DNA from: Cyclospora cayetanensis
Lineage: Eukaryota > Apicomplexa > Conoidasida > Eucoccidiorida > Eimeriidae
Direction: 5' to 3'
Length of the DNA: 64,000 bases
Assembly: GCF_002999335.1 (NCBI RefSeq)
Contig: NW_020312100.1
Location: forward strand, 1 to 64,000
Shown: positions 1-12,785 of the stretch, piece after piece
How the letters are laid out: each line of letters begins with the position of its first letter
Position numbering within the stretch: position 1 is the stretch's first letter
The notes under the pieces: generated by a model
Told to the model about the DNA's origin: nothing
Database searches by the model: none
Seen by the model: only the letters and a program-made list of their open reading frames with translations
Translations under genes and position numbers: made by a program

Positions 1-3000
1 GTCAGCGTAGCTTTATTGACGCGGCCATAAGGCTTTCATCGGTCGACGACTCATGCTTTCTGCAATCGGTGAGGCGTCCGCGTTGACATCAGCTAAGAGG
101 CTGGTTTCTGCGTCCCGACAGGCGTTGTGTCATGGGCTAGTATCATAGTTCATGGGCATTGTAAGCCGCTGCCGTCTCGGCGAGTTCTATTGAAGTAACA
201 GATTTTAGTGGCAGCAGTAAAATCTGGTTGTGGGATAGTATTACATTCTGCTATCTCTACGGCACGAATTGAGTATTAGTGGAAAATAGATGCGTGGAAC
301 CATGCTGTGCTACAAGGGGAAACACTTTATTTAGAATCTGTGGGATGACACACTGCTGCAGAATTAGTGCAAGTCTAGTTGAAAGAATTTGGAGTAACCT
401 TTTAGAAACCACTTTGTCCTTGCCTTGTGGTAGCCCTAAAGGAATCTGATAGAAAAAATGAGATGCTGCAAGAGTGCATCTTGCTGCACCCTCAAACCAC
501 TTCAAGCATTCACATTTAGTTGCCTAAACCATCTAAGGCACGTGCATGCAATAATGGTTTTTGCTATATTAGGCAATCAGTAATCAGCAGTTTGAATGAT
601 ATACAAGGAACAAGATGTTCAGTCGATTTTAGCTAGTTCTTAGTCAAACATCACTAATGTAGTTGAAATAGGATACACTTAGCTTTGCGTGCTACACCTA
701 GGGCTTCGCACCAGAAAAATTTTGTAAAGCTCCACGAATTCGCAAGGCACCAGAGTGGAGTGAGTTGACAAAAGAGCGCAGCCTGTGGCTGCTTGCTGTG
801 CATGAAGAGAAGTGCTTGTAGCACTTACACTCAACAAATGATGGATTCCCTCGTTCCTAGCATACCAGGACACCTGATCCCAAAGAAAACATAGTACAAG
901 TACATGATTGGGTGCAGCAAACGCAACAAACGACTTGCTATATCTTATCATAATCGTACGCAAGGATTACATTCCATTACCTGCCTAGTATTATCATACT
1001 TTTGCCCCTAGGAAAGGTTTACATTAAGCTCACGCCTAGCTATGGGGTGGGCTTATTGAGTAGCAAACAGCAAAGCGTACTTTCCTTCCCAGAGACTTCT
1101 GCCCAACGCGAGACTGGCCTCAGTGCAGATCGGCTCGGAGGTATTATGCCGATTTCCAGGTTGAATTCAGTGCACCAGTTCCCTTATAGGTGTTTATGAT
1201 TCATCAAACAGCCGTCAAACGCCTAATTTTGCATAAGATTGATTGTGCTGTCGCAGGTTTTGAGCTTTCATAGTGCCGACAATTCATCACGAGGGTCCTT
1301 GCGCCTGACTTGCTGACGGGCAAAAATCATTCCTGTAAAGGGGATATGTCTACAAAAGGACTAATACTTGGATAAACAAACTCGTTGATCACAGGGAAAG
1401 ATAGTGCTTGTATGAAATAGTTTTAGAAGTGCCTTGATAGGACTTGCCCGCAGTAGGTATTAACTTTGTGAGCACGCCGCTTAAGGTCACTATTAGGCTT
1501 GCTCGAAATTCCTAGGGATGATGAATAGACTCTACGAGGCTGGATCACACTCTCAACAGGCACCGAGCTCTGCACCTGCTAGCACTTTTGCTATCATATT
1601 GCAGAATCGCACACACCCGGACTGCCAATGACAATCCGTTATCTAAAAGATGCTAACTAATGAGCTACTAGCTTTCTCGGCGCTCCCCACCACGACAGGG
1701 TAGCAACGGTTTCCATTGCAGGCTGAATGAGTGGGTTTCTAGGTCTAAAACTCAATTCCACCTCATCTCGAACTTTCCTTAAATCCCTCTGAAAGTGTGA
1801 GGAAATATTCCTTTTTCTTTCTTGGATATCAGCTTCAATCTTACATGGAACTTTAAGGAAATCAATTTGTATTTACGCTTAAACGCACACTTGGCCGGCT
1901 GTTCCACGCCGGCAAGCCGTACCGCAGCACCAAAAACAGGGGTCGCCGCTGCGTGAGTCGATATAATGAGCCAAGAGAATCAGCGGACGCAATATAAAAT
2001 CACTACTTGAGGATATCGGATATCGAAGATTGTCTCTGCGTGTACTGTGGCGTGCAAGCCCAGAGGGGCCAAACCCTGCGCACCGTGAAGCTCAATCTAC
2101 CTGCAAGACTTGACTAAAGGGGAACAGCAGGTGGCTATCACTAAGTCTGGAGCTGCATTCTTTTACGTATCCAGTGTAGAAAACCCCTTTCTAGCGTGCA
2201 GTGCAGACACTGATGCGTAATCAGTAATGGTCGATAAGTGCTGAGGATCTTCATGGGCTTTGAGTGAGTAGGGCCACTAGCTCTTAAAGTGTTATTGCCC
2301 AGAGAGCCATTCAACTGGCAAAAAAGCTGGAGGAGCCACGCTTGTACTCTTAGCTCACCATTGATGTCAATGTGTCTGAAATGACTTCGCACGCGGGGGT
2401 TATAAACCCTTAGGGGAGAAGAGTGTACGAAACGCCTAGTCCTTTGGGCATTAGTGCCCACAGCGCGACCACGATCATCGAATATGCGGCTACAGGCGCT
2501 ATCCTATGATCAATTTATTACAGTTTGTGTACAGCTTGGTCAGACATCTGGATACCTCGGATAGCCAAACGCTTGGGTTACTCAAATAACACGAACGCCA
2601 GGAGGGAAACAAATGCATTGAAGCGAATATTACTCACATAGTTGAGGTATATGTAAGCCGCGAAAACGTGTATACATCTACAGTGCTAAACAGAGGATGC
2701 AGTCTTAACTCCGCGTCGCCTGTAGGACTACACTAATATTCTCTGGTGTAATGTTGAGGACATCGCAGAGAACGGAATGTTTGGAAGAGACTACGCCACT
2801 ACTGAAGGAGCGTTGCCCCGAACCCGTGTCGTGTAAATGGTGTCTAAGCTTGCCTTTAAAATACGCCTAGTGAATCGTAAGATACGGCTTTAGGAGTTGT
2901 CTAGCAGTAGGTGTTGTTCATTTCGGATACTGCTTTTAAGCTGGTGTAGGTAGGACAGGTGAATTCACTGTTGAGTGCCGGAAATTCCATGCTTCGCCCG

Positions 3001-5703
3001 AGGCGATATGCTGGGCCTCCGCATTTTGTGTATAACCTAAAGCGTTGGCTGATTAAGCATACAACTTTAAGTTGTGGAGGTCACCTCTCAGCCAATCAAG
3101 GCTAACTCACAAAATGCTATGGCCATGGCTTTGTCCCTAGATACTGCGTCGTTTCGAGTTACGATACACAAGCTGACGGATATCCTGCTTCCTAGTCGTT
3201 CAGGTTTGCACGCATAGACGAACAAGATGCACAGGTTGCCTTTACACTCATGCATGCTCTGAAATACCTGTGTATCTACGGCTTGTCTTCTGAATCAATT
3301 ACACAGTAACCCAGCACGCCGGGTACAGCCTGAACGTTGCGCTTTGTAAAAACTGTGGGATCCAGCACTTAGGCATGGATCATCACATTACGTTGAATAC
3401 CATTAGTCCCATATTAAAATGACCAGCATTGTGACCGCACATGGTCCAGCGCACGGTACATCCACTCTGAAATTTAGTCTTTCAATTCTCTAGAGGATCT
3501 TTCCTTTTCGATTAAAGCCTTTCCACTTTAGAACACGGCTTCTTATTGCGCTGCTTCCAGAGGCATCACAGCTCCTGATATCTTCAAGGCAATGCACGAT
3601 ACCAAAAGCCTCACTAAAACTCCTACATCTTAAAACTTGCGCTCATGCTCTTGAGGCCACGCTTTTTACGCTACACCCACGTACTGGATATGCACAAAAC
3701 ACAGGTTCTTCGCGTCTTCAACTTGGCAGACTGCTAAGTACCTATGCTTGAAAAGGTACAGCAAAAAGGCTATGCTGAATGCCTTGCATACAGAGTTATT
3801 CGGGCAATAGTGAGCGAGCAAACCATATTCTGCGACTACGGTGAAAAGCTGGTCCAGCTCAAGCTGAATGAAAACTGGAATCGCACTTATACCACAGTTC
3901 AGAACGGCTAAGCATATTAATTTCATGCCAAAGCATCCAATCCCACTGCTTTGTGCTCTATATTCTGACTTAATGCCTAAAGCTTTTTCCTGAGCTCCAA
4001 ACGACGGCTTGATAGGCTTTGTTGCTGAGCCACAGGCCTTTCCATTGAATGTGGAGAAGGAATGGTGCGGGCTCTTTTACTATAAAAGTCTGAACACTTT
4101 AGGTGGTTTGATTTGCTAGTGGTTGACGCAACGGAATTCTTGTTGGCGTGGTCAAATTGAGCGAAGAACTGCATAAACCAGTTCAGCAAACGGCCAGCGC
4201 TATGCAACCATGCAAGATACGTGGTTTATCGACAATGGCAGCGCACGTCACCGGAATTATATTGTAAAAGCTCATTGCCCTATACGCGAGCCTAAATCCC
4301 ACACCCTGAATTGTAAGCCGAGCTGTTTGGGGAATGCGGCTTGAAAATACACTTGACGCAAGAAAGGAAACTGTCGTTGAACATCAATTTGCAAGCTCGT
4401 TCTCAAGGTAGAGGCACTTCAATGCAACTTTTCAACTGATCCATGAACAACGTCAAATCTAGGAAAAATCGTGTGCATCTGTATTTGATCCATAAAAACC
4501 ATCTTGAACAGGGCTTATTCAATTTCGCTTCACGCTCCGCTCTACAGAAAGATGATTGAAACCAAACTTGTCCGCAAAACTTAGATGAAGTACTCCCCCT
4601 TTCCAGTTCTTCGGTGGCATATTCACTCCTCGCAACGCATCTTGGTGCGCCACAAGGAAGGATATAAGAAAGAATTAGGAGAATGAGGCCAGCGGGAGAC
4701 TTGTTCCTGGGAAGATAACAAATTTACTCATTTTCTGTATACCTTATACCGAGTTTCATTTTTCGCCTGTGATATCCGGCACTGTGGTACGGTTCAACGC
4801 ACGTTGATTCATAGGCGTCTGGACCCTTAAGGCAAGAGGCGACTCAATGAAAACAAAATTGTATCGCAAAACGCTGAGGGGGAGTTGAGTAGAAGCACAC
4901 AACGATCTATAGCGGCAAAAGGCAGTGTACAGAAAGCCCAAATCCCTCAACATTTCATAGTTCAAGGCTTCTTTGCCAGATATTCATTAGGCTGGCCGTT
5001 GCATTCCCTCGGAGTACCACGAGAAATTGCAGTGACTCGGTGTCCGACGAGGCAGCAACGCATCTCACAGCTCCATGGAGCAAAGCAACAGCGCTAAGTA
5101 GCCTCACAGTTTAGAAGTTCATTTACTTTGTCCTAGTAGCAGCTGTCAAAAGCAGCCTTTTCGTACGCAACAGTTAGCGAACGGCGCCATACCTCCGGGA
5201 CACTGCTTATAAAACACTCGAGAAAAATATTTGACTCCCCCGATAGCCGATTAGCAAGAATGAGGTATTGTAAGTTCCTATCGGGGCAAGCACACCACTG
5301 CACCGTGATGCATCAAGAAATGCGCAGCGGTCAATCGGGCATCTGCCTTACAAGAGAAGGTGGCAGTTGGCTGTGTGAGTATGTGGTTAACTCCCTGGTT
5401 CCTGTAGAGGTATGCAGTAAGGGCCCTCCCTCAGGATTGCTGCTGTCCATAAGATGCAATTACGCTGAGCATTTAAGAAATACGCACAGTCTCAATCCTA
5501 CATACATATGATATCTTCTGTCGCTGTACCCGTAGTGCTTTGCCTGAGAAAGTTCTTTACGGAAAGCTCTACCTATGCTAATTGGTGCAGTGGCTACACG
5601 GGAGCTCATCGCCTCAGCTGTTTACAATGTAGAGCTGATTAGCATGTGCACATTTAAAGACGTATATATACACTTATGTTTCGAAGTAGGCAGAGGAAAC
5701 CGG
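1..5703. other. Gene-free repeat-poor stretch
   Basis: I see no gene here. Open frames are short (up to about 106 codons), overlap on both strands, and show no recognisable motif. There are no CAG-type repeats, no tandem arrays and no recognisable transposon motif. The stretch ends at the stop codon of the minus-strand kinase gene, so its right edge probably holds that gene's 3' UTR. Confidence 0.6.
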
Positions 5704-8700
5704 TTAATGCAAGGCGTGAAGCTGTACTGTGTGTGGAGTGCCAGTTCCTGTTTTTGGAGGTACTGCAAGGACCCTATATTTGGTGTGCTGTTCATCCGGG
5801 CTAACGAGCAACTCTTCTTCATCCACAGTATCGAAACCTCCTGAGGTGTTCGGTCGCGTCAAAACAGCAGTGTAAAGCCTGCACCCGGGGGCCAGGCTGC
5901 TGCACGTAACGCACAGCAGCGTGTAAGGGAAGCAGTCTGCATAACCAGCAGACGAGGATATGTAGTTTTCTGCACTAAGGAGGGCTCGTTAGTAAATTCC
6001 GCCACTTGGATATATGTATGTATATGTCTATACATATCTGTGCGGTGAAAACTACAGAAAATGTATTTAGATCTGAGATATCCACGCATGTTGCCTACCA
6101 CAGCAACAGCTATAAGCGTACCTGGTGGGTGTTTGGTTGTGGCACAAGAGTTTAGTGTTGCGAGTTCACCCACCTGGTCACAAGGACGTTGGTGAAGTGT
6201 CGGTTAATATAACCTGCAGTGGTGGTGGGATGTATCATGAGCTTCTTTGTTAGCAACCGAGTCTTTTTGTTGCTTCTTTCCCTAGAGCTAGGCGACAGAG
6301 AGTCTACGGTAATTATCAGTGGCAACAGCCCCTGGCCTGCAGGTGTGAGACGCCACAAGGAATGCTCAGAATTATGAACTGATCTAGTTCTTGTATCGCT
6401 TCTACTGTCGGCAATTTGTACGTGGGGAGATTGTCGTAAACCTCATGCTGAGATACGCGGACTTATCAATGCTCTTCTGTCTATGCCCTTCCGAAAGCGT
6501 GCGCATTGATGCATGTATAGCAAAGAGCACAACAGAACCAATTCATTCAGCGCGTCTTTAGCAGGATAAGTAAGCCTACGAATCAAAGCAATCACTATTC
6601 CACGCCCAATGGCACATAATGGTGCAAAATTTTTCTAACGAACTATTAGCGTTGACTGGAAGTATGGCCGACAGCGGATCCTGCGGGGGAAGTAAGGGCG
6701 AAAAGGTGACAGCGCTGTACCTTCCCGAGCCTTGGTTAAAGCCTGATTAAGCAGTTCCTCAAAAGCGCTCTTCCCATCTGCTTCACTCGGAGAAAATCGC
6801 CGGGGTTCCCGAAGGGCTTCAGGAAGCAACTTGCTGAGGCTGCTGGCGGTCAACGCCATTTCTGATAGCAATAGCATGACTCCAGTGATGATGCAAATGG
6901 TAAGCTTGACGATGCAAGCAGCGACCTTATGCATGCCCTCGTGCGCACCTAAAGCAGCTGACATTGGAGGGCTTGGGCAGTGCAGTGTACTCACTTTGTT
7001 CGGTGGTGAGCCACCGGAGGGTGTCCACAGCCTTCAAATGTAGTTCCTCTTTAGTTGCGAAAAGCGTCACTGCCTCCCGGAATTGCTTTAGGGTGAGGCC
7101 GTAAAGTGCCTCAGTATATTCTTCCCGGGCTTCCCAGTTGAGGAACGGTATGGGGACGAAGCGATCTCTGCTCATCTCTAGCATTACAGCTTCAAATATA
7201 CCCATGTAATCGGTGCCTTTAGGTAAGGAACCATATGGCAAACGGTAAATCGCGCGGGCGACTTGCAGTTGCAGCAGTTTTTTCGCATTTTCCGTTGTCC
7301 CTGAGAGATATTCAAAGGGTGCGGAAACAGAATAGCAAAAGTCTAGGTGACTAGGAGTGCGGACAGCCTATGAAAGGGTTGCAGTAGGAGAAACCAGGTA
7401 CTAACACTTGGCTTCCATGGAGAACGATTAATGGGGTAATGTGGAAGAGTAGTATAACGCCCAACACAAAAATCGAAAAATGCATAAATGGAAACATGCG
7501 AACAAACCAGCAATCAGGAACTTCGCAAGGCCGAGCGAGACACCAAGATGCAGCGGGAGACTTGCCACTACAGAAGCACGCCTCCGATGTGACCTACATG
7601 CAGTTTGGCTGATGTTGTTGATCATTGAATTTATGATTATCTCAGTTACTTTAGCTTCCGTAAACCCGAAGTCATTACGGGCTCGGGCGACCCCCCAAGG
7701 GAGACCGTAATGTGTTTCCCTTGTTGCTGCTTCCAGGTGATTCCAAATGCAGTCCTGCAGGAGCGACAATTCCTCCTCCGACACCTTCGCTCCGCTTGCC
7801 TGCTTCATGTGTATAGTGGACGCGACAGGAAGGGACGAGACACAACGGCGGAGGGCCACTCGGGAAAGACGGTCCACAGAAGCCCAAGACACATACGAGG
7901 CAAATATTCTGAAGTAGAGGAAAGTTACACAAACAGATGCAGCCGCAACATTTAATGAGCAGAGCGACACCTCACAAAGGAGCCATTCTGTATGACGATA
8001 CGAGAGCGAAGAGGCAATGGGGGAAGGTCGCCTTCAAAAATAGTGCGATGAAGGCTCAGGGGATTGTAAGAGGAACGCATAAATATAGGTGTATGCGAAA
8101 TTGTGCTACAAACACAAGGTCAAGCGGCAGAAAAGGTTAGAAGTGAGCAGAAATACAAACGTGAACAGCCAAAAGTAAAAACACTATGCTCACCTCTCTT
8201 TGAGGTAGCTACTAACTTCGCTCTCGCTGTTGGGTTGGACTCCCAGAGAGCTGAGAATGGAGTCAATAGCAGCAGAAGTTGGCGTTTCCTCCAGCAGCTG
8301 CGTATTTTTCTCGGGTTCGAGTTCAGTGTGAACGTACAGTTGAGTAGCTTTGGCCACGGCAATGCTGGCGGCAGCCACTGCAACAACAGCGAAGCCGCAC
8401 ATTCCACCAGTCCTGTAGGAGCAAACGAATATGGAACTAGTCGCTTTCTCCACACGCTGGTGTTTAAAGTTGAGACTTCTATGGCTTTAAGGCTAAGCAT
8501 TTGATATTTGTGTCGAAAGGTATAGCAATCCACAGCGGGTAGAGCCACCTTGTGCATCACTTTGACCGGGCTTTTTTGTGAATTTCGGTTGGGGGTACTA
8601 CTTTCAAAGGATAGGTATTCATCACTTATATCGAAGCCATTTTTAACAACAAGGTCGGACTTTTCCTGGCGACGATCTCCTGTTGGATAAGTAAATCCAG

Positions 8701-11700
8701 GCCTTCCATGCATACGCCAAACACAGCATCAACAAGATCGCGTATCTTCTCATCCGCTCCGTTCTGCTGTTGAAGGCTGGGCCAGTTAAGATCTGCCGCT
8801 AGCTGCTGCTTTACTGTTTCAATCTCGTGTGCAGTTGCCGCTGGAAGCCTTTTAAGAGGCAGGACCGTCTCGAGACTTAGTGGGCCTATCGATGCCCCAA
8901 CAGCCTCCTCTATTGGGCTATAGGCAGCTACATACCACACAAGAAACAAGTGGTGGACATTGAGCTTTAACGTTCTGGATAGTGGTGCACATGCTAATTT
9001 TGCTTAATATAATGCAACAATGGAAGTGATGTACTTCTGCTTCCTCATATTTTGCGATGTACTGGTTACGGATAAATGGGGAGTATGTACCCAGGTCTTG
9101 GAGTGCTCTAAGGACTTTAGTTGCCTCATGTTGCCTCTCTGGCCCTTCAGCGTTCACGGCGATAAGCTGAGACCTTTGTAATGCCAGCGGGAAAATAACT
9201 GTGGCTTTTGCCTCTCCTAGCATTCTAGAACCTTCTTTAGAGCCCAGCCGTACCTCTTCTAAAGCCCCAGCGACTGATCACAGGATAACACGTAGGCATA
9301 AGAAGCTCAAAGATAACTCTGATTCTGGTGTTGGCATTGATTTTTTCTGGTGCCCACACTTATGGGTACCCCCACCATGTAGCTCTCCGAAGTAGCATAT
9401 CCTGAAGATTATCCACTCTTGATGAGCAGGATGATAGAGATACAGATACAATGAATGTTCCAGTGTCTTTACGATGCAGCGAAATGACGGTATTTAAGAC
9501 TGTACACTTTAGGATTCATTTAGGGGGCTCACCAGATAAGTATGCGTAGGCGTTGCTCATAGAAATACGGACCATGGCATTGACTTCCGTCATTTGCGCA
9601 ATTTTTGTTTTAACAAGAAGAGGCATTGGGGAAATGTAGAGCTTCTCTATTTTCCCTCCAGGTTGCATGCATTGCTTTAGGTGTGCCCGAAGCTCCGGAG
9701 TATACAGCTGAGGAGGAGATGGGCTGGCCAGTGTTCCGAAAGAAAACTTTGCGCCAGCTGATAGGTTGGGCACGATGCACCGCTCTATCCAGGGAAACAA
9801 GGAAGGGAGTTGCGTGGAAACACCCCAGAAGTACGAGAGGGTGAGGCCCAGGGCGTATACATCACTATCCGGCATGGCCACCCGTAAATAAGAAGATGCA
9901 AGAGGGAAGTGCCTTTTGGGGGTTTCTAGTTCAGGAGGCATAAACGCAAGTGTGCCTTGAATTGAAATAGGTTGCCCCAAGGGTGCTGCCATCCCGAAGT
10001 CTCCTGCTGCTAATCGTGGTGGGGACCGAGGATCCTTCCTGCGATGTACGCACATGTCCACCCGCAGAGTTTTCAGAACAGATGGTCGCGCCTTTTATCC
10101 GGTTGCATCAGCTGCGAAATCTCCCTTCTTGATGCCTTCTACTTAACGACTTCTGCCAAGAAATAGCTGCGTTACAAGAAAAACTACTTGCCTGTTTATG
10201 GAGAAGAGTAGATTGGCGGGCTTAATGTCCAAGTGTCCGAGGCCGAAGAAATTGTGCATGAATACAAAAGGCTGCAGGAGCCCCGAGGAGACAGCTAGGA
10301 GGGAGTGCTTGTCTTCCAACAGCTTCTTAAGTGCATTATTGTGATCGCTAATGACCCAACCATCCATGTAGAAGCCTTCGCGTTTAGTGTTGGCTGTAGG
10401 CTGTATGGGCACATGCACACCTTGACCCACTTGGACGCGTCAAGTTACGAGCAATGTGTCAGATGCCAAGGACAAGTAGAAGGAAGAATGCTACCACTAC
10501 TTTAAAGGACTCAAAGCCCATTGCAACAGAAATATAGAAGTCTGAGCTACTAACAGCGAAAACCCAGCGCGGTGTGAGGGAACCTTATAATGCAGCTGTA
10601 GTAGGGTAGGGCAGCAACAGCAGCACACCTTCATATCTCCGTCAAATAATTCCATAAGAAAGCCCCAGTACAACTGGCCATCTTGGTCCTTGGCAAGGAC
10701 ACGCCCAAGGGGCAGTGCCCAACTAAAATTAGATCTCCCCATGGCAGAATAATGGGACACTCGGTCCCGTGCTGGGGAATCTGCAAGGGGAACACAAGTA
10801 AATAAAGCACGCGAACAGCAACAAAGCATGAAAGGTCAGGCATTTAGCAGCAACATTTACTATTACCAAGAGTACGTATACCCACGTAACTAATGAAAAA
10901 TGCACGTAGGGGAGCCACTGTCATACTGACAGTAGACAGAGTTAATGTCTTTTCTTGTAAAAGAAATTCTATAGGTGATGCTTCTAGCTAACCGGTGAGC
11001 CCGTATAAGCTGTTAGATATGTAGATTGTCCTTTTATCTCTCATGCACTTTTCTACGGAGCGTTTTAGGAGAGGACATGACCAGTTTGGCGCAAAAAGGC
11101 AAATAGACACATGGAAAGTGAAGCTTGCCTTGGATGGCTGCCCAAACAGTGAGGTCGATTTTTTGCAAGGCCTTTTCGATTTGTATAAATGCTTGCCCGA
11201 CCTTTTCCAACTCATCGAGAAAAGATTTTGCACTAGCGGCCTTTCGCATCGTTTTTATATGCCTCAGGAAGTCGCTAGCTCTCAAATTTTTGGCTTGTTG
11301 GAGGAACTTCAAAGTATCCAGTTCCCGTGGGCTCTGAAGTATCTCTTTCAGAACGGAAAGATTCAACGCATCCTTGAGGTCTAGTTGCCTAAGGGGACAG
11401 AGCACTCTCAAGAGCATGCCGTACATAAGTCTGGGGAGGAACGGAATCCACTTTAGAGAGATATACCACGCACAATGGGTAAGGAGTGCCCCACGGGTTT
11501 TTTGTTCCGGAGCCATTACCTGCTGTCTTCCTCTGTTTGGACTACTACATCTGCCTTGCTGCCCTAGTTATCTCACTTCATGGCTCTGTCTGCCTGCTTG
11601 TTTCTTTCATGGCTGCAGATTCATTTACCCTCTTTCAGTGCCATTGTATCCATGTACCTCTCCTTATGTCGTCTCCCACCATACATCTGCAAAGTGCTAG

Positions 11701-12785
11701 GTACTTAACACTGTTCGTTTAACCAGGAATACGAAAGGTGATATGAGCAGCAAGTGAACAGCAGCGTATTTTTAGAGTAAAGCCCAGGTGTGCTGGGCTA
11801 AAAGATAGCAGAGGAAATTAAGATATGATGTGACTGCTCGGGCAAAGTTCGCAGGGGTTGCGGCCTTAGCAGAACTAAGCTGGCGCACAAGTATGTGAGC
11901 AGCGTCGTACCGTATCCGTTTGACTGCTCGCAGTAGTTTAAACCACGTAGACTTTGTTATTCCGCGGAGTTCGTGCTCAGCTCCCATCAGGTCAGTCAAT
12001 GAGCTTTCTCTGAAAATCTTTACCGCAAACTTGACATCCGCTTCCCCTGCTGAGCTTCCAGTTGCTGTAGGCATCAATAAAGCCAGTGCCTCGTTACAAG
12101 CGGCACCGGTCAAGTAATCCAAATCCACTGGATGCACTTCCCCATAGTTTCCTGCTCCCACTGCAGGAGAAAGGTCAGTGAGCGAAAGTTTGCAGAGAGG
12201 CAATTCCAAGGCCATACCAATGCTCTGCCGTGCAGACTGAGGCGGCTGCGCCAACACCTGCAGACGTCCAGGAAGGTGGCTAAGGAGAGGAGATAAAACT
12301 ATTTGGCATCGCACACAAACAGACACACATAAGAACGTGTAGAACCTTAGTTGCAGCAACATAACGGAGAGTGGGCACAGAGTGCGCACACATGTCCTAA
12401 TTGTCTACCAGCACGTAACGCTTCCCTTGTTGAGCTCTACTCTCGTATTTAAAAAATATTCTTCATGCCTACCTTTGTACTCAACATATTCATCTGCTGC
12501 CACAGATTCGTCTTGGTGCAGCAACGCTACGTCATCGGCTCCTGCACCAGAGTGGATTCTTGCAGCCAGGGAATGCCCATAGGGAATTTCCTGAGAGAGC
12601 TGTGGCACATGGGGCACCACGGTACGTAAGCGTAAGGGGGCGGCTAAAAGCTGAGGCTCCTCATGTGTGGTTTCGAGTAAGTCGTCCAGGTGTGGGCGCT
12701 CGATTGCTGCTAATCCAGATGCTGCAGTTGGAAATTTGCACCAGAGGATATAACAACAAACAGTACGCACGACGTTTCCCCACAT
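5704..12785 (-). CDS. Secreted ROPK-like protein kinase, copy A (14 exons)
   Basis: I assembled 14 exons by hand: 12785-12473, 12298-11911, 11388-11129, 10780-10629, 10400-10192, 10038-9533, 9273-9091, 8927-8661, 8377-8194, 7908-7598, 7300-6995, 6861-6721, 6336-6174 and 5878-5704. They join in frame to 1185 residues. The ATG at 12785 was chosen because a hydrophobic signal-peptide-like stretch (VVRTVCCYILWC) follows directly. Kinase motifs seen are the glycine loop GAGNYGEV (152-159), FAVKIF with Lys198, HLDIKPAN (427-434), DFG (454-456), PPE in place of APE (475-477), and the subdomain IX-like DVYALGL. Residues after about 610 form an unrecognised, conserved C-terminal region. Introns 3 and 5 start with GC. 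Rhoptry kinase membership is inferred from the signal peptide, the divergent kinase domain and the coccidian setting; another secreted apicomplexan kinase family is possible. Exon lengths match copy C exactly for exons 3, 4, 9, 10, 11 and 13, which strongly supports the model. Confidence 0.85.

Noticed and set aside
8120..8713. 197-codon minus frame in the kinase A locus
   Set aside because: It runs through intron 8 and out of phase with exon 9, whose homology to copy C lies in another frame.
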